Positions 11,560 through 22,087 of a DNA stretch of 64,000 nucleotides are shown piece after piece (position 1 is the stretch's first letter; each line of letters starts with the position of its first letter). Made by a program: the position numbers and the translations under genes. This stretch comes from Allantophomopsis cytisporea (Eukaryota; Ascomycota; Leotiomycetes; Phacidiales; Phacidiaceae): positions 310,001-374,000 of the forward strand of contig CP103028.1 in the NCBI GenBank assembly GCA_024752435.1, read 5' to 3'. The notes under the pieces are model-generated. The model did no database searches. It worked only from the letters and a program-made list of their open reading frames with translations, and was not told the origin of the DNA.

Positions 11560-13278
11560 TTACAAAGCTCCACCAACCAGGCTGACAATCCACATTGCTA
11601 TCCTAACCTTCAATCCAACTCGTCTGTCAACCTTGGCAAAATCATCAATGCCAATTTCCTTCGAATATTCTTGCAGCCACTTCTGCTCCTCCCCAAGACG
11701 CTTCTTCAAATCCTCATTCTTGGTGATCACCAAAGCATTAACTTCAAGGTCCAAGCTGTAACTCCTCTTCGTATAATTTGAGCTCCCGATGAGAGTAATA
11801 CTTGGATTCTCCTCATTCGGCATCGCCACCCACAATCCTTTAGCGTGGTAGGTCCACGCTTCAGGCTCTCCAACAGTACCCTTTCGCCATTCCTTTAACA
11901 CAATGGCATCATTACGTCCAGCTCGTTGCACTCCTTCCAGAAATCGACGAGCGAGTAACGTATATGCGGATGGCAGAAGCCCGGATACTCCTTTTGACCC
12001 GTAAAATCCATTAGCCCATGGAGATGCGGTGACGACTGTACCCTTTTCAGACTTCGTCTCGATCAAAAGCTGTGTTAGGGATGGATCAGGGTTGAAGTAA
12101 CCGGCAGTGAATGTCCACTTAGACTTGGCAAATCCAGGTGTAGCCAAAATTCGCAGAATTGAGGTCACTGCCGGCAATTCTGTTGATGTATCAGGTTTCA
12201 GAAGTTGGGTTAATTGCGACAATGGATAAACAGTAGTATCGGTTGTGATCGAAGAGTTCTTGTTCTGAAGCTTGATCAATGGGCCCATAACAGCTGTAGC
12301 TCGTGCCACATATTGCTTCGGGTCATCCAGGGGACAAGGAGCCTCGTTGCTCGTAGGCCAGTCCAACAAAAACCCTGCAGGCTCATCCGCTGCTGGAACA
12401 ATGTTGTAACTCAAGCTTGCAATGCCATCGTGAATTCTTGCAAAGTAATGGGTAATCTCTTTAGAGGAGAAGAGATGATACCGGTCCTGTCGGTTACTGA
12501 AGTAATCATTGGACAAGTTTGCTCTATAAAGGTAATTAGTTCTGCCCAAGCTATAATCTCAGGTTTACATACCCTGACATAATAATTTCATCATCAATTC
12601 CATATAATTTCATGTGTTGAAGCCCCCAACCCTCATTGATACGTTTGGGGATGTACTTCTTACGCAGCCCGGTCAAATTAGGAGTGTGATACATGCGGAT
12701 TTCAACCCTCTCTGGACCAAATTCAGACACTAACGGAGCAAGGAGTGAGGCCGTGGTGGAATTTGGGGCTTCTCTTGTTCCGCGCAAGCAATCGGTCAAA
12801 ATGCTAACTTTGAGATTTGGCTTTGCAGACAGGGCTTTATGAATAGTGGATATCTATCGCGGTCAACGAAGTTCAATTACAGGCACAGATACAATATTTA
12901 CAAGCTCATGTTCAGATTTGCCTATGTAGAGAGTGGATAGGAATATTCGATCTTCAGCTTCAAGAATTTTGGCCTGTAGATAGAAATCAGCAAAACTTAT
13001 CAACATACGATCGTTCAAACATTGCAAACCTTCAGTGTCTCATAAAACTCAGTTGGAGTTCGGATGATCTTCACCTGAGATCCTTGGATATCGAATCTGG
13101 GTGCGATCTTGTCCAATTCGCTGGTGAAAGCACTCAAAGCAGCTGTAGGCGAAGACGCCTCCATAGGTGCATTAGACGACGAAGTTGAGTATCGTCGGGA
13201 CTTCTGACGAAGGAGACGAGGCACAGAAGCCTGCAACCTCCGAGAAGAGGAACAACGCAATAGGCTCCTTGCAAACAT
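11560..13278 (-). CDS. pgs1: CDP-diacylglycerol--glycerol-3-phosphate 3-phosphatidyltransferase (PGS1/PEL1), mitochondrial
   Basis: Four exons, 13030..13278, 12902..12973, 12573..12853 and 11560..12523, with introns of 56, 48 and 49 bp, encode 521 residues in one frame. The N-terminus MFARSLLRCSSSRRLQ followed by RRYSTSSS looks like a mitochondrial presequence; an ATG eight codons upstream (13302) is the alternative start. Two HKD phosphatidyltransferase motifs of the phospholipase D superfamily are visible: HMKLYGIDDEIIMSGAN with the third intron inside the final Gly codon, and HAKGLWV...ITLIGSSNYTKRS near the C-terminus. The enzyme makes phosphatidylglycerophosphate, the committed step to phosphatidylglycerol and cardiolipin in the inner membrane. 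The gene shares a 197-bp divergent promoter with NDUFA12. Confidence 0.93.
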
Positions 13279-13475
13279 ATCCTTTGCAATTATCAATGCC
13301 AAAATATCTTGAAATTCCGATTGAAGAAAGTTGAAGCCTTGCCGTCACTCGAAGGTCTTGGGATGCGGCTGCGCTAAGCCAATCTCGGCGATAGAGGATT
13401 ACCGACTCCAAGCTCCATCAACATCACCGTTACCAGCCAGCCGACAACAGCGATTGCAATTGCACAATCTCCAAT
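13279..13475. promoter_or_regulatory. bidirectional promoter of PGS1 and NDUFA12
   Basis: Only 197 bp separate the two start codons, so the divergent genes must share regulatory DNA. Both products act in the mitochondrial inner membrane. No single motif is compelling. Confidence 0.55.
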
Positions 13476-14053
13476 ATGTCTACGCTCTCCAGAACATTGC
13501 GCAACTTACGCCGAGTTGGTCTCAAGGATGCCGCCACCCAGATGCACTACATTGGTGATACCAAGGCCGGAACTTTGATTGCTAAGGATCGATTCGGCAA
13601 CAAGTATTTCGAGAACCTGAAGGAAGAGCTGCCATGTACGCGTCTCATGCTGGGCTCGGTTGGAATTAGAAGCTTACAAGGTTTTAGTGCGAACTCGCTG
13701 GGTTGAATACGCCTTAGATGAATACGATCCGTAGGCTACACTATCCGAGATGTTCAATGGGCGCCCTAGAAGCTGATACTCGTCATCATAGATCTCAAAT
13801 CGAGCCAGGATGGCATGCGTGGATTTCATACATGGTCGACAAGCCACCGACCGAGGACAAGCTTCTGCAAACTGGAGTACGACCATGGGAATTGCCCGAG
13901 CACCGTCCCAGTCTTACCTTCACTCGCGCGGCATTCAAGACATACTCGACGTAAGCGCCACCTACGGAGTTTCAAAGATCGTTTACTAATCCCGAACATA
14001 GAGTCAAGCCAAAGCTTACCGCCTGGAAGCCGGAGGTCGCTCCAAGAGGATAG
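13476..14053 (+). CDS. ndufa12: NADH:ubiquinone oxidoreductase (complex I) subunit NDUFA12/B17.2
   Basis: Four exons, 13476..13635, 13688..13730, 13792..13950 and 14002..14053, with introns of 52, 61 and 51 bp, encode 137 residues, the normal size. The spliced protein reads MSTLSRTLRNLRRVGLKDA, then YIGDTKAGTLIAKDRFGNKY, RTRWVEYALDEYDPSQIEPG and WHAWISYMVDKPPTEDKL, which is the NDUFA12 core, and ends PEVAPRG. This peripheral-arm accessory subunit is needed for complex I assembly at the matrix side. Three of four exons are too short to show as long open frames, so the gene is easily missed. It is divergent from PGS1 and convergent with ORC2. Confidence 0.93.
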
Positions 14054-14229
14054 AATGGTGGTTCCGAGGAAAGAATGTATATAAATTTGATGGCATCAAT
14101 GGAGTCTTTTATTCAATACGAACACAGCTATTCATGAGAAATGACACGAGTCGAGGGATAGGTGAGTGTTTTAAGGGCTCTACGAGTGATAGCTCACTTG
14201 AATATCAGTACATCTCGGGGTATCTTCTA

Positions 14230-16131
14230 TCATGACATCAGGTCTTCTAAAATCGTCTCTAACTCCTCCTTCCTGAAAGGAGCGCTCAGAATCTCTGTTC
14301 CTAGAGCATCCTTTCGACTCTGTATCATTTGATGATCATGAAATCTATATAAGAATTAGTGTTACTGACTCCCAGTATTCGGAATAATAACTTACTCTTT
14401 AAGTAATGAGCGGAAAGCCATCTCACTACTACAAATGAATTCTTCAGCAGCTTTTTGATACAGCACACGATATTCCACTCCAGCTTCTTGTTTCAGGCCG
14501 TTCACATGGACTCCTGGATCATCTTCGTCGTCTTCCGGTGCACCGAAGCCCCCAATGTCCATACTTTCGTCCATTGCAGCCAATTGTTCAGCCACAAGTA
14601 CACGGAAAAGGTTCTTAGCATTCTCCGGCAAACTCTTCAGCACAAAGCTTACACCTTCCTTACCGCCAACTCTCCTTCCACTTCTGCCGAGCAGTTCATT
14701 TACAGAGTCCACGACATCTACCTCCGCCTCGAATGGTTTGAAAGTTGTACAGTCATGGAACAGGAAGTTGTAGGTTGATCGCAAAGAACTATCCCACATA
14801 AGTGGAAAGCCAGGATTGTCAGCAGAAGCCAGCAGGTGGATTTGTGGATGAGAAGAGAGTCTTGCAAGGAGATTTTGTGTTGTAGCTCGTCGGAGTGGAA
14901 CTGCATCAATCGAATGAACAATCATCACAATGCGTTGTCGCTTGTCCTCGGCAAGTAGAGATGTGAGGTTTTCCAACATTTCCGTAGGCTGAGAGCCAAG
15001 TTTAGCGGTGTGATCTGGGCCTAAAATAGCTTTCGCAACTGTATTGAAGATCTCACGTATCGTCGTATTATGTACATAACCATTGACGATAACAATCTTT
15101 TGATAGGTGTGGTCAGTTTGCGTAGCATATACATGCTCTGCAAATCGTGTGAGTAGCGTTCGCTTTGATCCCCAGCCATATAAGCATATGTTGAACCTTT
15201 GGCTAAGTTCAAACTGCCATTGATTGAACGATCTTGCATGCAAGTCTTGTAAAAACTCCAAATCTTCCGAATGTGGATCCTTGTATGCACGTATGAGACT
15301 GAAGTATTCTTCGTGATCGGGAAGCGCTACTGCTGAAAGGGTGTTATTCGAAGTTTTCGCGCCACCACCTCTGTTTTGATAGAAATAATGCTCGTGTGGA
15401 GGAAGGTCTCCTGGCGGAGTTGGAGAGCGTCTATTTTTCACACCCTTCGGTCTTCCACGGCCACGTTTGACAGGTGTTGCAGCGTTTTCATCGGGAATCC
15501 TGAGTGCTCCAGCCGTCTTCGTCTCCCCGGGAACTTCTTCGATCTCATCATCGATGTCGTATATATCCCGAGTGAAATGTTCATCTTCCTCGTCTTCGCT
15601 GAGATCTCCTGCCATTGTACGCTCAATGAGCATTCGAGCACTTTTCCGGCGCGCTGAGCGGTCTGGGTTCCGCAGCAGACTTGGTGAATCAGCCTCAATT
15701 TCATTCACCGATCCTTTTTTCGGCGTGGTGAATAGGTTCTTGCCTTTCGCACTTCCTTCTGCCTTTTTTGGAGTAGAAACGTTATCGGAATTGGGCTTCG
15801 TTTTGCTTCCCTTCGGTCGTCCACGGCCCCTTTTGACTGGAGTTTCGGCTTGAGAAGTGCTGTTGTTTTCTGTAACAGAAACCTCAACCTCTACTTCATC
15901 GACAACATTCGATGTAGCTGCAACTTCTCGATTCGTAGGTTTTCGCGCAGATCCATATTTTTTTATGGATGCTGGTCGGCCGACTTTTCGTTTCGTTGGT
16001 GTGAATTCAGGATCTTGAGCGCCTAGCTCATCATTGCTCGATTTCTGCGAGTCGATAGAACGATTTCGTTTTCTTGAAGAGCCATTCTCTTCTACCATTA
16101 TATCTTGCACCTCCAAGCTCTTTCGTTTCAT
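14230..16131 (-). CDS. orc2: origin recognition complex subunit 2 with N-terminal AT-hook-like motifs
   Basis: Exons 14396..16131 and 14230..14344 with a 51-bp intron encode 616 residues. The C-terminal half is ORC2: FNICLYGWGSKRTLLTRF (the degenerate Walker-A segment, around 313-330), VIVNGYVHNTTIREIF, then PLMWDSSL, and a winged-helix end spliced into EFHDHQMIQSRKDALGTEIL. I first took it for ORC4; the LYGxGSKRxLL wording and the MWD motif decide for ORC2. The N-terminal 240 residues are disordered and basic with three GRP-core AT-hook-like motifs, at about 47-53, 100-110 and 221-231, the last two being KRGRGRPKG. ORC2 is part of the complex that marks replication origins; the hooks probably add affinity for AT-rich DNA (inference). 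Divergent from ArgJ. Confidence 0.9.
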
Positions 16132-16492
16132 GCTGGCGAGGTGAGTCCCTGAGGAGTTTCAGCACTGAATTTGAAAGTGTGGGTGTAATTATTGTTATTG
16201 TGAGAAAACCAGCATGTTATAATTTGGAATTCTCTTCCAAATTGCTTCAATGACGCGTTGGTAAATAAAGCAAGATGGGTTGCAGGCGCAACAGCTATCA
16301 AGGACGCTGTTCGTTGTTCCGTTCCGCGCGGGAGTGTCCGCACTTCACTAATCCTCATACGCCGAATCGCATCGCCCGATAACGGCAGAAAGATCTCCAT
16401 TACTGGGGTGAGTCAAGAATTTGAACTGAATAAAAGCCCAATTGGATTTTGAATTGCTCAAAAGACTTTGCTTTTCTTTTCGACAATTCATA
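16132..16492. promoter_or_regulatory. shared ORC2-ArgJ promoter region
   Basis: A 361-bp divergent intergenic region. It holds a TGAGTCA element near the ArgJ side (16409..16415). The frame continuing from 16442 into ArgJ is upstream of the chosen start. Confidence 0.55.
16409..16415 (+). promoter_or_regulatory. Gcn4/CPC1-type element TGAGTCA upstream of ArgJ
   Basis: An exact TGAGTCA lies about 78 bp upstream of the ArgJ start codon. Arginine biosynthetic genes are classical targets of Gcn4/CPC1, so this is a likely functional site, though chance matches to this 7-mer are expected about eight times in the window. Confidence 0.5.
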
Positions 16493-18024
16493 ATGGCGCC
16501 AAAAATTCTATCAACGTCGTCCTTTGGGCGCTTGATAAGGAATCCTACATCTTCACAAGCTTCCCCGGGTCTTGTGCGCGCATACTCAGCACCGGTTGAG
16601 GGCAGCATACCTATTGCTAAACAAAAATACATACCTTCGTCTGGAACTTATCCAAAAGGCTTCAAGGTTTCCGGAACTCACGTCGGTGTCAAGCCATCGA
16701 ACAAGAGCAATCCAGATCTTGCTTTCATTGCTTCGGAAACACCATGTGCCGCTGCTGCAGTTTTTACGAAGAACAAATTCCAGGCTGCTCCAGTCACAGT
16801 GAGCAGGGATATGCTCAAGAGACGAGCTAACACAGGAGTTCGGGGTGTCATCATCAACTCTGGCTGTGCCAATGCAGTGACTGGAAAGGGCGGATTGGAA
16901 GATGCTGAGAAGATGGGAGCTGAAGCAGATAGATGTTTCGGGGAGATCAGCGACGGAAAGGGTGGTAGCAGCATCGTCATGAGTACTGGTGTTATAGGCC
17001 AGAGGTGTGTATTTCCAGCTTGCGTTATACACTTCTTAATTGACAATCACGCAGACTTCCAATTCAGAAGATTCTTCATAAGATCCCATCTGCATATGAA
17101 GCCTTGGGCTCTACTCACGAACACTGGCTGGCGACAGCTAGAGCAATCTGTACCACCGATACCTTCCCTAAGCTTATTTCTCGAACCTTTACACTTCCAT
17201 CCTCTCCATCCGTTACTTACAGCATTGCTGGTATGACCAAGGGTGCTGGTATGATTCATCCTAATATGGCTACTCTTCTCGGTATAATTGCCACAGATGC
17301 GCCAATCGCACCATCAGTTCTTCCATCTCTCTTAACCACGGCCGCCGATCTTTCCTTCAACAGCATATCTATTGATGGTGATACTTCTACCAATGACACT
17401 GTCGCTTTGCTTGCCAATGGTGCTGCCGGAGGCAAGGAAATCACCTCCAAGTCGTCAGAAGACTATGCCGCTTTCAAGGATATCTTGTCCACCTTCGCTG
17501 CTGATCTTGCAAAACTTGTGGTTCGGGATGGTGAGGGTGCCACTAAGTTTGTTACCATTCGCGTCATCGAGTCAGCTTCTGTAGCTGGCGCTCGGAAAAT
17601 TGCCAGCACGATTGCCAAGTCGCCACTTGTCAAGACTGCTATGTATGGTAAAGATGCTAACTGGGGACGTATCCTCTGTGCTACCGGTTATTCTCAAATC
17701 TCCGAGCCAGGCATGCCAGAGACTGAGGTCGAAAACATTGTCCCTGAAAAGACTAGCGTCTCCTTCATTCCATCTGATGGATCTGCCGAGTTGAAGCTTC
17801 TTGTCAATGGTGAGCCAGAGTCTGTGGATGAGGCCAGGGCTGCTGAGATTTTGGCTGTCGAGGATCTTGAGATTTTGGTCAAGCTGGGAACTGGAAAGGA
17901 AGAGGCTACTTACTGGACCTGTGACTTCAGTCATGAATATGGTAAGCAAAGTACTTTACCCCGTCTAATAATTACATACTGACAATTTCTTTCAGTTACC
18001 ATCAATGGAGATTACAGAACGTAA
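16493..18024 (+). CDS. argJ: arginine biosynthesis bifunctional protein ArgJ (ornithine acetyltransferase / N-acetylglutamate synthase), mitochondrial
   Basis: Exons 16493..17004, 17055..17941 and 17996..18024, with introns of 50 and 54 bp, encode 475 residues. The first 35 or so residues (MAPKILSTSSFGRLIRN) resemble a mitochondrial presequence. Family motifs: YPKGFKVSGTHVGVK, NKFQAAPVTVSRD, IINSGCANAVTGKGG, MSTGVIGQR, then KGAGMIHPNMATLL, where the family autocleaves before the Thr into alpha and beta chains, and SISIDGDTSTNDTV. The last exon completes HEYVTINGDYRT, the conserved C-terminus. The enzyme transfers acetyl from N-acetylornithine to glutamate and can use acetyl-CoA, closing the cyclic arginine pathway. 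The in-frame ATG at 16442 would add 17 residues and weaken the presequence. A Gcn4-type site is upstream. Confidence 0.96.
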
Positions 18025-18634
18025 GATGGCATATTATACAAAATGAAACTTTAATGACCCTTCTTGTTGTACGTAAACAACGTGAACCTTCTCCCTTAAT
18101 CTCATTCTCATAATATTTTCGATGAATCACTCAAAGCATAATTAAGATAAGCCTGGAATTCTGAGACTTGGGATCGACTGCCAACTAAGGGTGGAACTAG
18201 AGCGTTTCTGGTTAAATTAACAGGAGAATTTAAAGGCTCAACTTGCACTAGCGGACCTAGCATTTTCTATGTAGCTCATTATCACCTATCACTTCCATTG
18301 CGGTTCGCGATAACTAAACAATAAGTCCAAGACTCTGGTTTTTGAAGGAAAAGAAGCAGGGGAAGTTGAACGGTTTACGATGATGATCTTACTATCCCAG
18401 GTAGCATCCTGATTATCTATAGTCTCATTGTAAGAAAAGACACATAACAGTCAGTGAATGAGAGTGGGGTCGTGTAAGAACCTCGCAAAACCATGGATCT
18501 CGCTGCTTCTGCAGGAACTTATATACCCCCCTAACCATGGAAGATGGTAATTTTTGTCGAACATCTTGTTGAGTTCCAGGCTGGATTCGGAATACCAGAA
18601 ATTTATCTATCAAAATTATTTTGCTTTATTTCGC
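18025..18634. other. intergenic between convergent ArgJ and SDR gene
   Basis: Contains only the two 3' flanks. AT-rich; no open frame with protein-like composition. Confidence 0.5.
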
Positions 18635-19668
18635 TCATTCCAGGTCCGGTCGATGTTCGTCAGGGCTCTTTGGGCTAAAGTCTATCGTTAGCCTACTTGA
18701 CTTCAAGAATTAACAAGAGATCACTTACCAGTCGGGACACAATCCAAGGCTTTGATGGTAACAGTCTCAGGCTGGGCCAACATGAAAAACGCGGAGTTGG
18801 CAATGTCCTCGGCGACCAATGGCTCGTAGCCCGAGAAGAAATCATCCATTGCATCCTGATCATACTTGACTCTTTGCAAATGGAAATGCGTGTTCACACA
18901 CCCAGGTCTAAGCACCATAATGCGTAGATTTGTGCCGGATGTTTCCATCCGAAGACTGTTGCTGAAGGCCTCTATGCATGCCTTGTTTGCGTGATAGATT
19001 GATTCTCCTGGGAAAGGGGGAGTTTCGAGTCCAGTGACAGATGAGATGTTGAGGATCGTTCCTTTGTCTTTGGGGATCATACTACGGTTCAACACAGAGT
19101 ATGTTGTGTACATCAATCCAGAGATATTGGTTCCGTTCATTTGGTCTATAAGTTCGACCGGGAGCTCCCAGAATCTTGCTGGGGCACCTAATGCGAGGCC
19201 AGCCTGGAGTCATGAAATCAGTTCAATCCTTTCCACTGCATATTCAGAAGGTTACCAACATTATTGATGAGTATGTCGATTGATCCAAATTCGGCCACTG
19301 CCGATTCAACTGCCTTGTCAACATCCTTAAAGCTTTGTATATCTACTGCAAAAACAGTCACTTTGGCCTGGGGAGTTTCCGCTGCAATGGCATCTTTGAT
19401 CATATCCAGCTTGTCCTGGATTCCAACTTGTGTTAGTGAGCGCTTTTCCATAACATGAAGAGACATACCTTGCTTCGAGACAATAGAACAACATTGGTTC
19501 CCTCTCTGGAAAGGCGCTTGGCAATGGCCTCACCCAGACCCATTGACCCTCCCGTCTAATTATCAGTCAACAGCATGCTCTATCAGTTCATTCATCTATA
19601 GATGGTTGGGAGCCACAATTGAATACGATACATACCACCAGAGCTGTTTGACCTTTAAAGGTAGACAT
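18635..19668 (-). CDS. short-chain dehydrogenase/reductase (SDR)
   Basis: Five exons, 19636..19668, 19469..19555, 19260..19415, 18729..19203 and 18635..18681, with introns of 80, 53, 56 and 47 bp, encode 265 residues. The cofactor motif is split by an intron: MSTFKGQTALV joins TGGSMGLGEAIAKRL, the TGxxxGxG Rossmann turn of classical SDRs. NNAG (spliced as NN plus AG) and the active site ISSVTG followed by YHANK (Ser-Tyr-Lys) are intact, and RPGCVNT matches the usual PG motif. The third intron uses a weak GTTGGT donor, the only choice that restores NNAG. The protein resembles the SDF1/YMR226C-type oxidoreductases that use NADP(H), but the substrate cannot be read from sequence. No signal peptide; probably cytosolic. 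Confidence 0.85.
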
Positions 19669-20657
19669 AGGGAATATTGACGACTAACAGATAAACAAGT
19701 TGTTTAATATTTGGTCTTTGAGGGCAAGTAATGTACTGTTTTATATTTCCAAATTGGAGACTTGGAGATTTGGAGATTTGGAGATTACGGAGGTCAAAAG
19801 AGAAGATACGCCATGGTACAGCAACGTTAGCTGGTCAACAAGACCACATCAAAGCAATGATTGGTAATAGGTTCAATAAAAATAAAAGCATAGGTAGCTG
19901 TTTGACGGCATTTTGCAGCCATGACGCAATTGAGTGCCACTTCTCCAACTCGCCTCGGCTGACCGTTCCGAAAAATGAAGAAACGTGGAGAATTGGAGTA
20001 GGCGCCAGGCCTGATCATTACTATACCAACATAAACTCAAATATCAAGCTTATTGTCACCTATGTTACTTTTCGGATCAAGTTCTAATTTTGCATATTCA
20101 CTTTCAAATTCTCTATGATCCATACATCTTCATCACAGCTTGCATGTTCATCGTGCTTGGAAATCATTGGAAACCATGTTCTGGTGAGCTATGATTTAAT
20201 TTCATGGAACGTTTCGTGATGAGGCTCGGACGAACTTCCGACGCTAAGAATCGACTCGGTGACAGCGCCGAGATGAAAATAGAGGGACACGTGCGTTCTC
20301 CCACTCCTGACAACTTCATTGACCATTACTTTAATTTTCTCTTACTTCGAGCTTGTCTTAAAGAAAACAAGTTGGTAAGAGATCATCTCCAACTCTTCAC
20401 AACTCCAATCCCATACTCTAGACCTTTCGAGCCTCCAATTCTTCACAATTCCAACTACCCGGTCACAGAAACATTGATTTCAAGCCCCGAAACTGGATAA
20501 GGAGTTTAGAATGTTGCCCTAAGCAATAGAGATGTCCCGGTATTTACTTAAATAAATGACTTTGACAGATGACAGAACATCTCGCAAGGATTGAATTTTA
20601 ACACAATCCCGCCTCATGCCTATTCAACCACATATGTCTAAACAGAAAATATGTTCT
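19669..20657. other. intergenic: SDR promoter and PLC-like gene 3' flank
   Basis: Contains a short tandem repeat (19754..19785) close to the SDR start. The 98-codon frame at 20204..20500 shows no domain and I do not call it. Confidence 0.45.
19754..19785 (+). repeat. 8-bp tandem repeat, TTGGAGAT type, about four copies
   Basis: Four head-to-tail copies of TTGGAGAT (first copy ends in C) lie about 90 bp upstream of the SDR start. Confidence 0.8.
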
Positions 20658-22087
20658 TTATGTAGTAGATCTCCTATGAATTAATCTCCCCACGTTTTCC
20701 CCAGGTTCCAAATCCAGCTCCTCACAACTCGGCCCCGCCGTGACAGGATTACATCTCGCAGGCCTACCACCCTCAAATCTAACTACATAATCACTTCCAT
20801 ACCTCGCCCCCATCCCAACAGCCGGCCAATCCGTCGTGACCATCTGCGCACCGCTCGCAAACGCCGCATCACGCATAGACGTCGTATCATTTGACAAGAT
20901 AGTTGTGACCGGGATATCCGCACGCGTACGCACCCAATATCCCTTCTTGACCGCATCCTGAATCTGTGCCTGGAAGGACCCCGTCGGCGTGTTGAGCTTC
21001 AGGAACGCGCAATCCGACTCGCCCTGCTGCGATTGTGTGAATAGTACCCGGCCTTCTAGGTTTGGGCGGCCGGTGATATACGCTTCGCGTACGGGACCGA
21101 TTGTGTCGGTGCCGTCGTCCATGCAGAACATTATGCGGCCGCGTGCTGAGTCAAGGTCTGGCCAGCCGTGTTGGAGGACGGACTGCTCGAGGGTTAGGTC
21201 CGGTTGGCGGATGTGGTCTGGAGTAAGTAGTTCCTCGGGTGAGAAAACTGAGCGGATCTCAGCATCGAGATCGTCGAGGAGCTGGGTATTATTCCAGAGA
21301 ATTGCTGACGTGCCTCCAATGGCTACCTGTGCTGCTCCTGCTTTCTTGAATTCGATCATAATTGGGATCGGCACGTGCTGTCGGTTCTTCTGGGACCATG
21401 ATCGTATAGTCTGTAAGCATGATATAAATGTATAGCACGTAACACCGACGTCGACATCTGAGATGTGCATGACCTTGATGCCAGGCTCATTTAGAAGAGG
21501 ATTGGCGAGAGGGTATATATTTGCAAGTCGGTGGATTAGCGGTCTGGCATATTTCCCACCGTCTGGGTCTGCCCAGATGTCTAGTTCCACACTTCGAACA
21601 GATTGATACTCAAATTGTTCGTCAAGGGCGGCATGTGAATAATAATAGTTCTCCGGATTAGCGAGGAGAAGGGCGTGGAAAGGCTTCTCTTGAAGTGTGA
21701 CTTCACGATGGTAGCTGTTGTGTGTACTGATGACTTGTATCTGGTTCATCCGCAAAGCAGACGACCATTGGAGCCCATTATCAATGCTAGCAGCTGTTGT
21801 TTGATGTGCTTGGGTTATTGCATCTGTAATAATTTGATCAAGTGTTAGTCAAACTTGAATGCTACGTGTATGAAATATTCGTGCTTACTTATTTTCTGGT
21901 AGAAATAAAAAGTGAGCTCTTGGAAGTACCAGAAGAAAGGTAGAAGGAAGACAAGGACTAGGAGAACATATGTGAGCTTACAGCTAATCGCAAGACCGGC
22001 TCCAGGAAATATGTGTCTAGGCAGAAGCTGACGTCGTTAATTTAAAGTCTCGTCGGAGGAATATGCTTAAGAAGAAGCGCTTACCAT
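20658..22087 (-). CDS. membrane-anchored phosphatidylinositol phospholipase C-like phosphodiesterase (SaPLC1-like)
   Basis: Exons 20658..21823 and 21889..22027 are secure (65-bp intron). A further exon ends at 22085 with intron 22028..22084; it offers an ATG as its last codon and an in-frame upstream stretch (RRQRFEAATREM) that lacks any ATG, so the true start may lie in one more upstream exon. The second exon encodes a hydrophobic segment (ISCKLTYVLLVLVFLLPFFW), a signal anchor. The catalytic domain starts near QVISTHNSYHRE with the TIM-barrel His, continues with VELDIWADPDGG (metal ligands) and KVMHISDVDV (second His), matching the Ca2+-dependent PI-PLC-like family named after Streptomyces antibioticus PLC1. 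It probably hydrolyses a phosphodiester at the extracytoplasmic face. Substrate unknown. Confidence 0.8.

Noticed and set aside
14230..16131. Initial reading of this gene as ORC4
   Set aside because: The LYGxGSKRxLL segment, the PLMWD motif and the C-terminal EFHDHQMI winged-helix wording are those of ORC2; AT-hooks alone had suggested fission-yeast Orc4.
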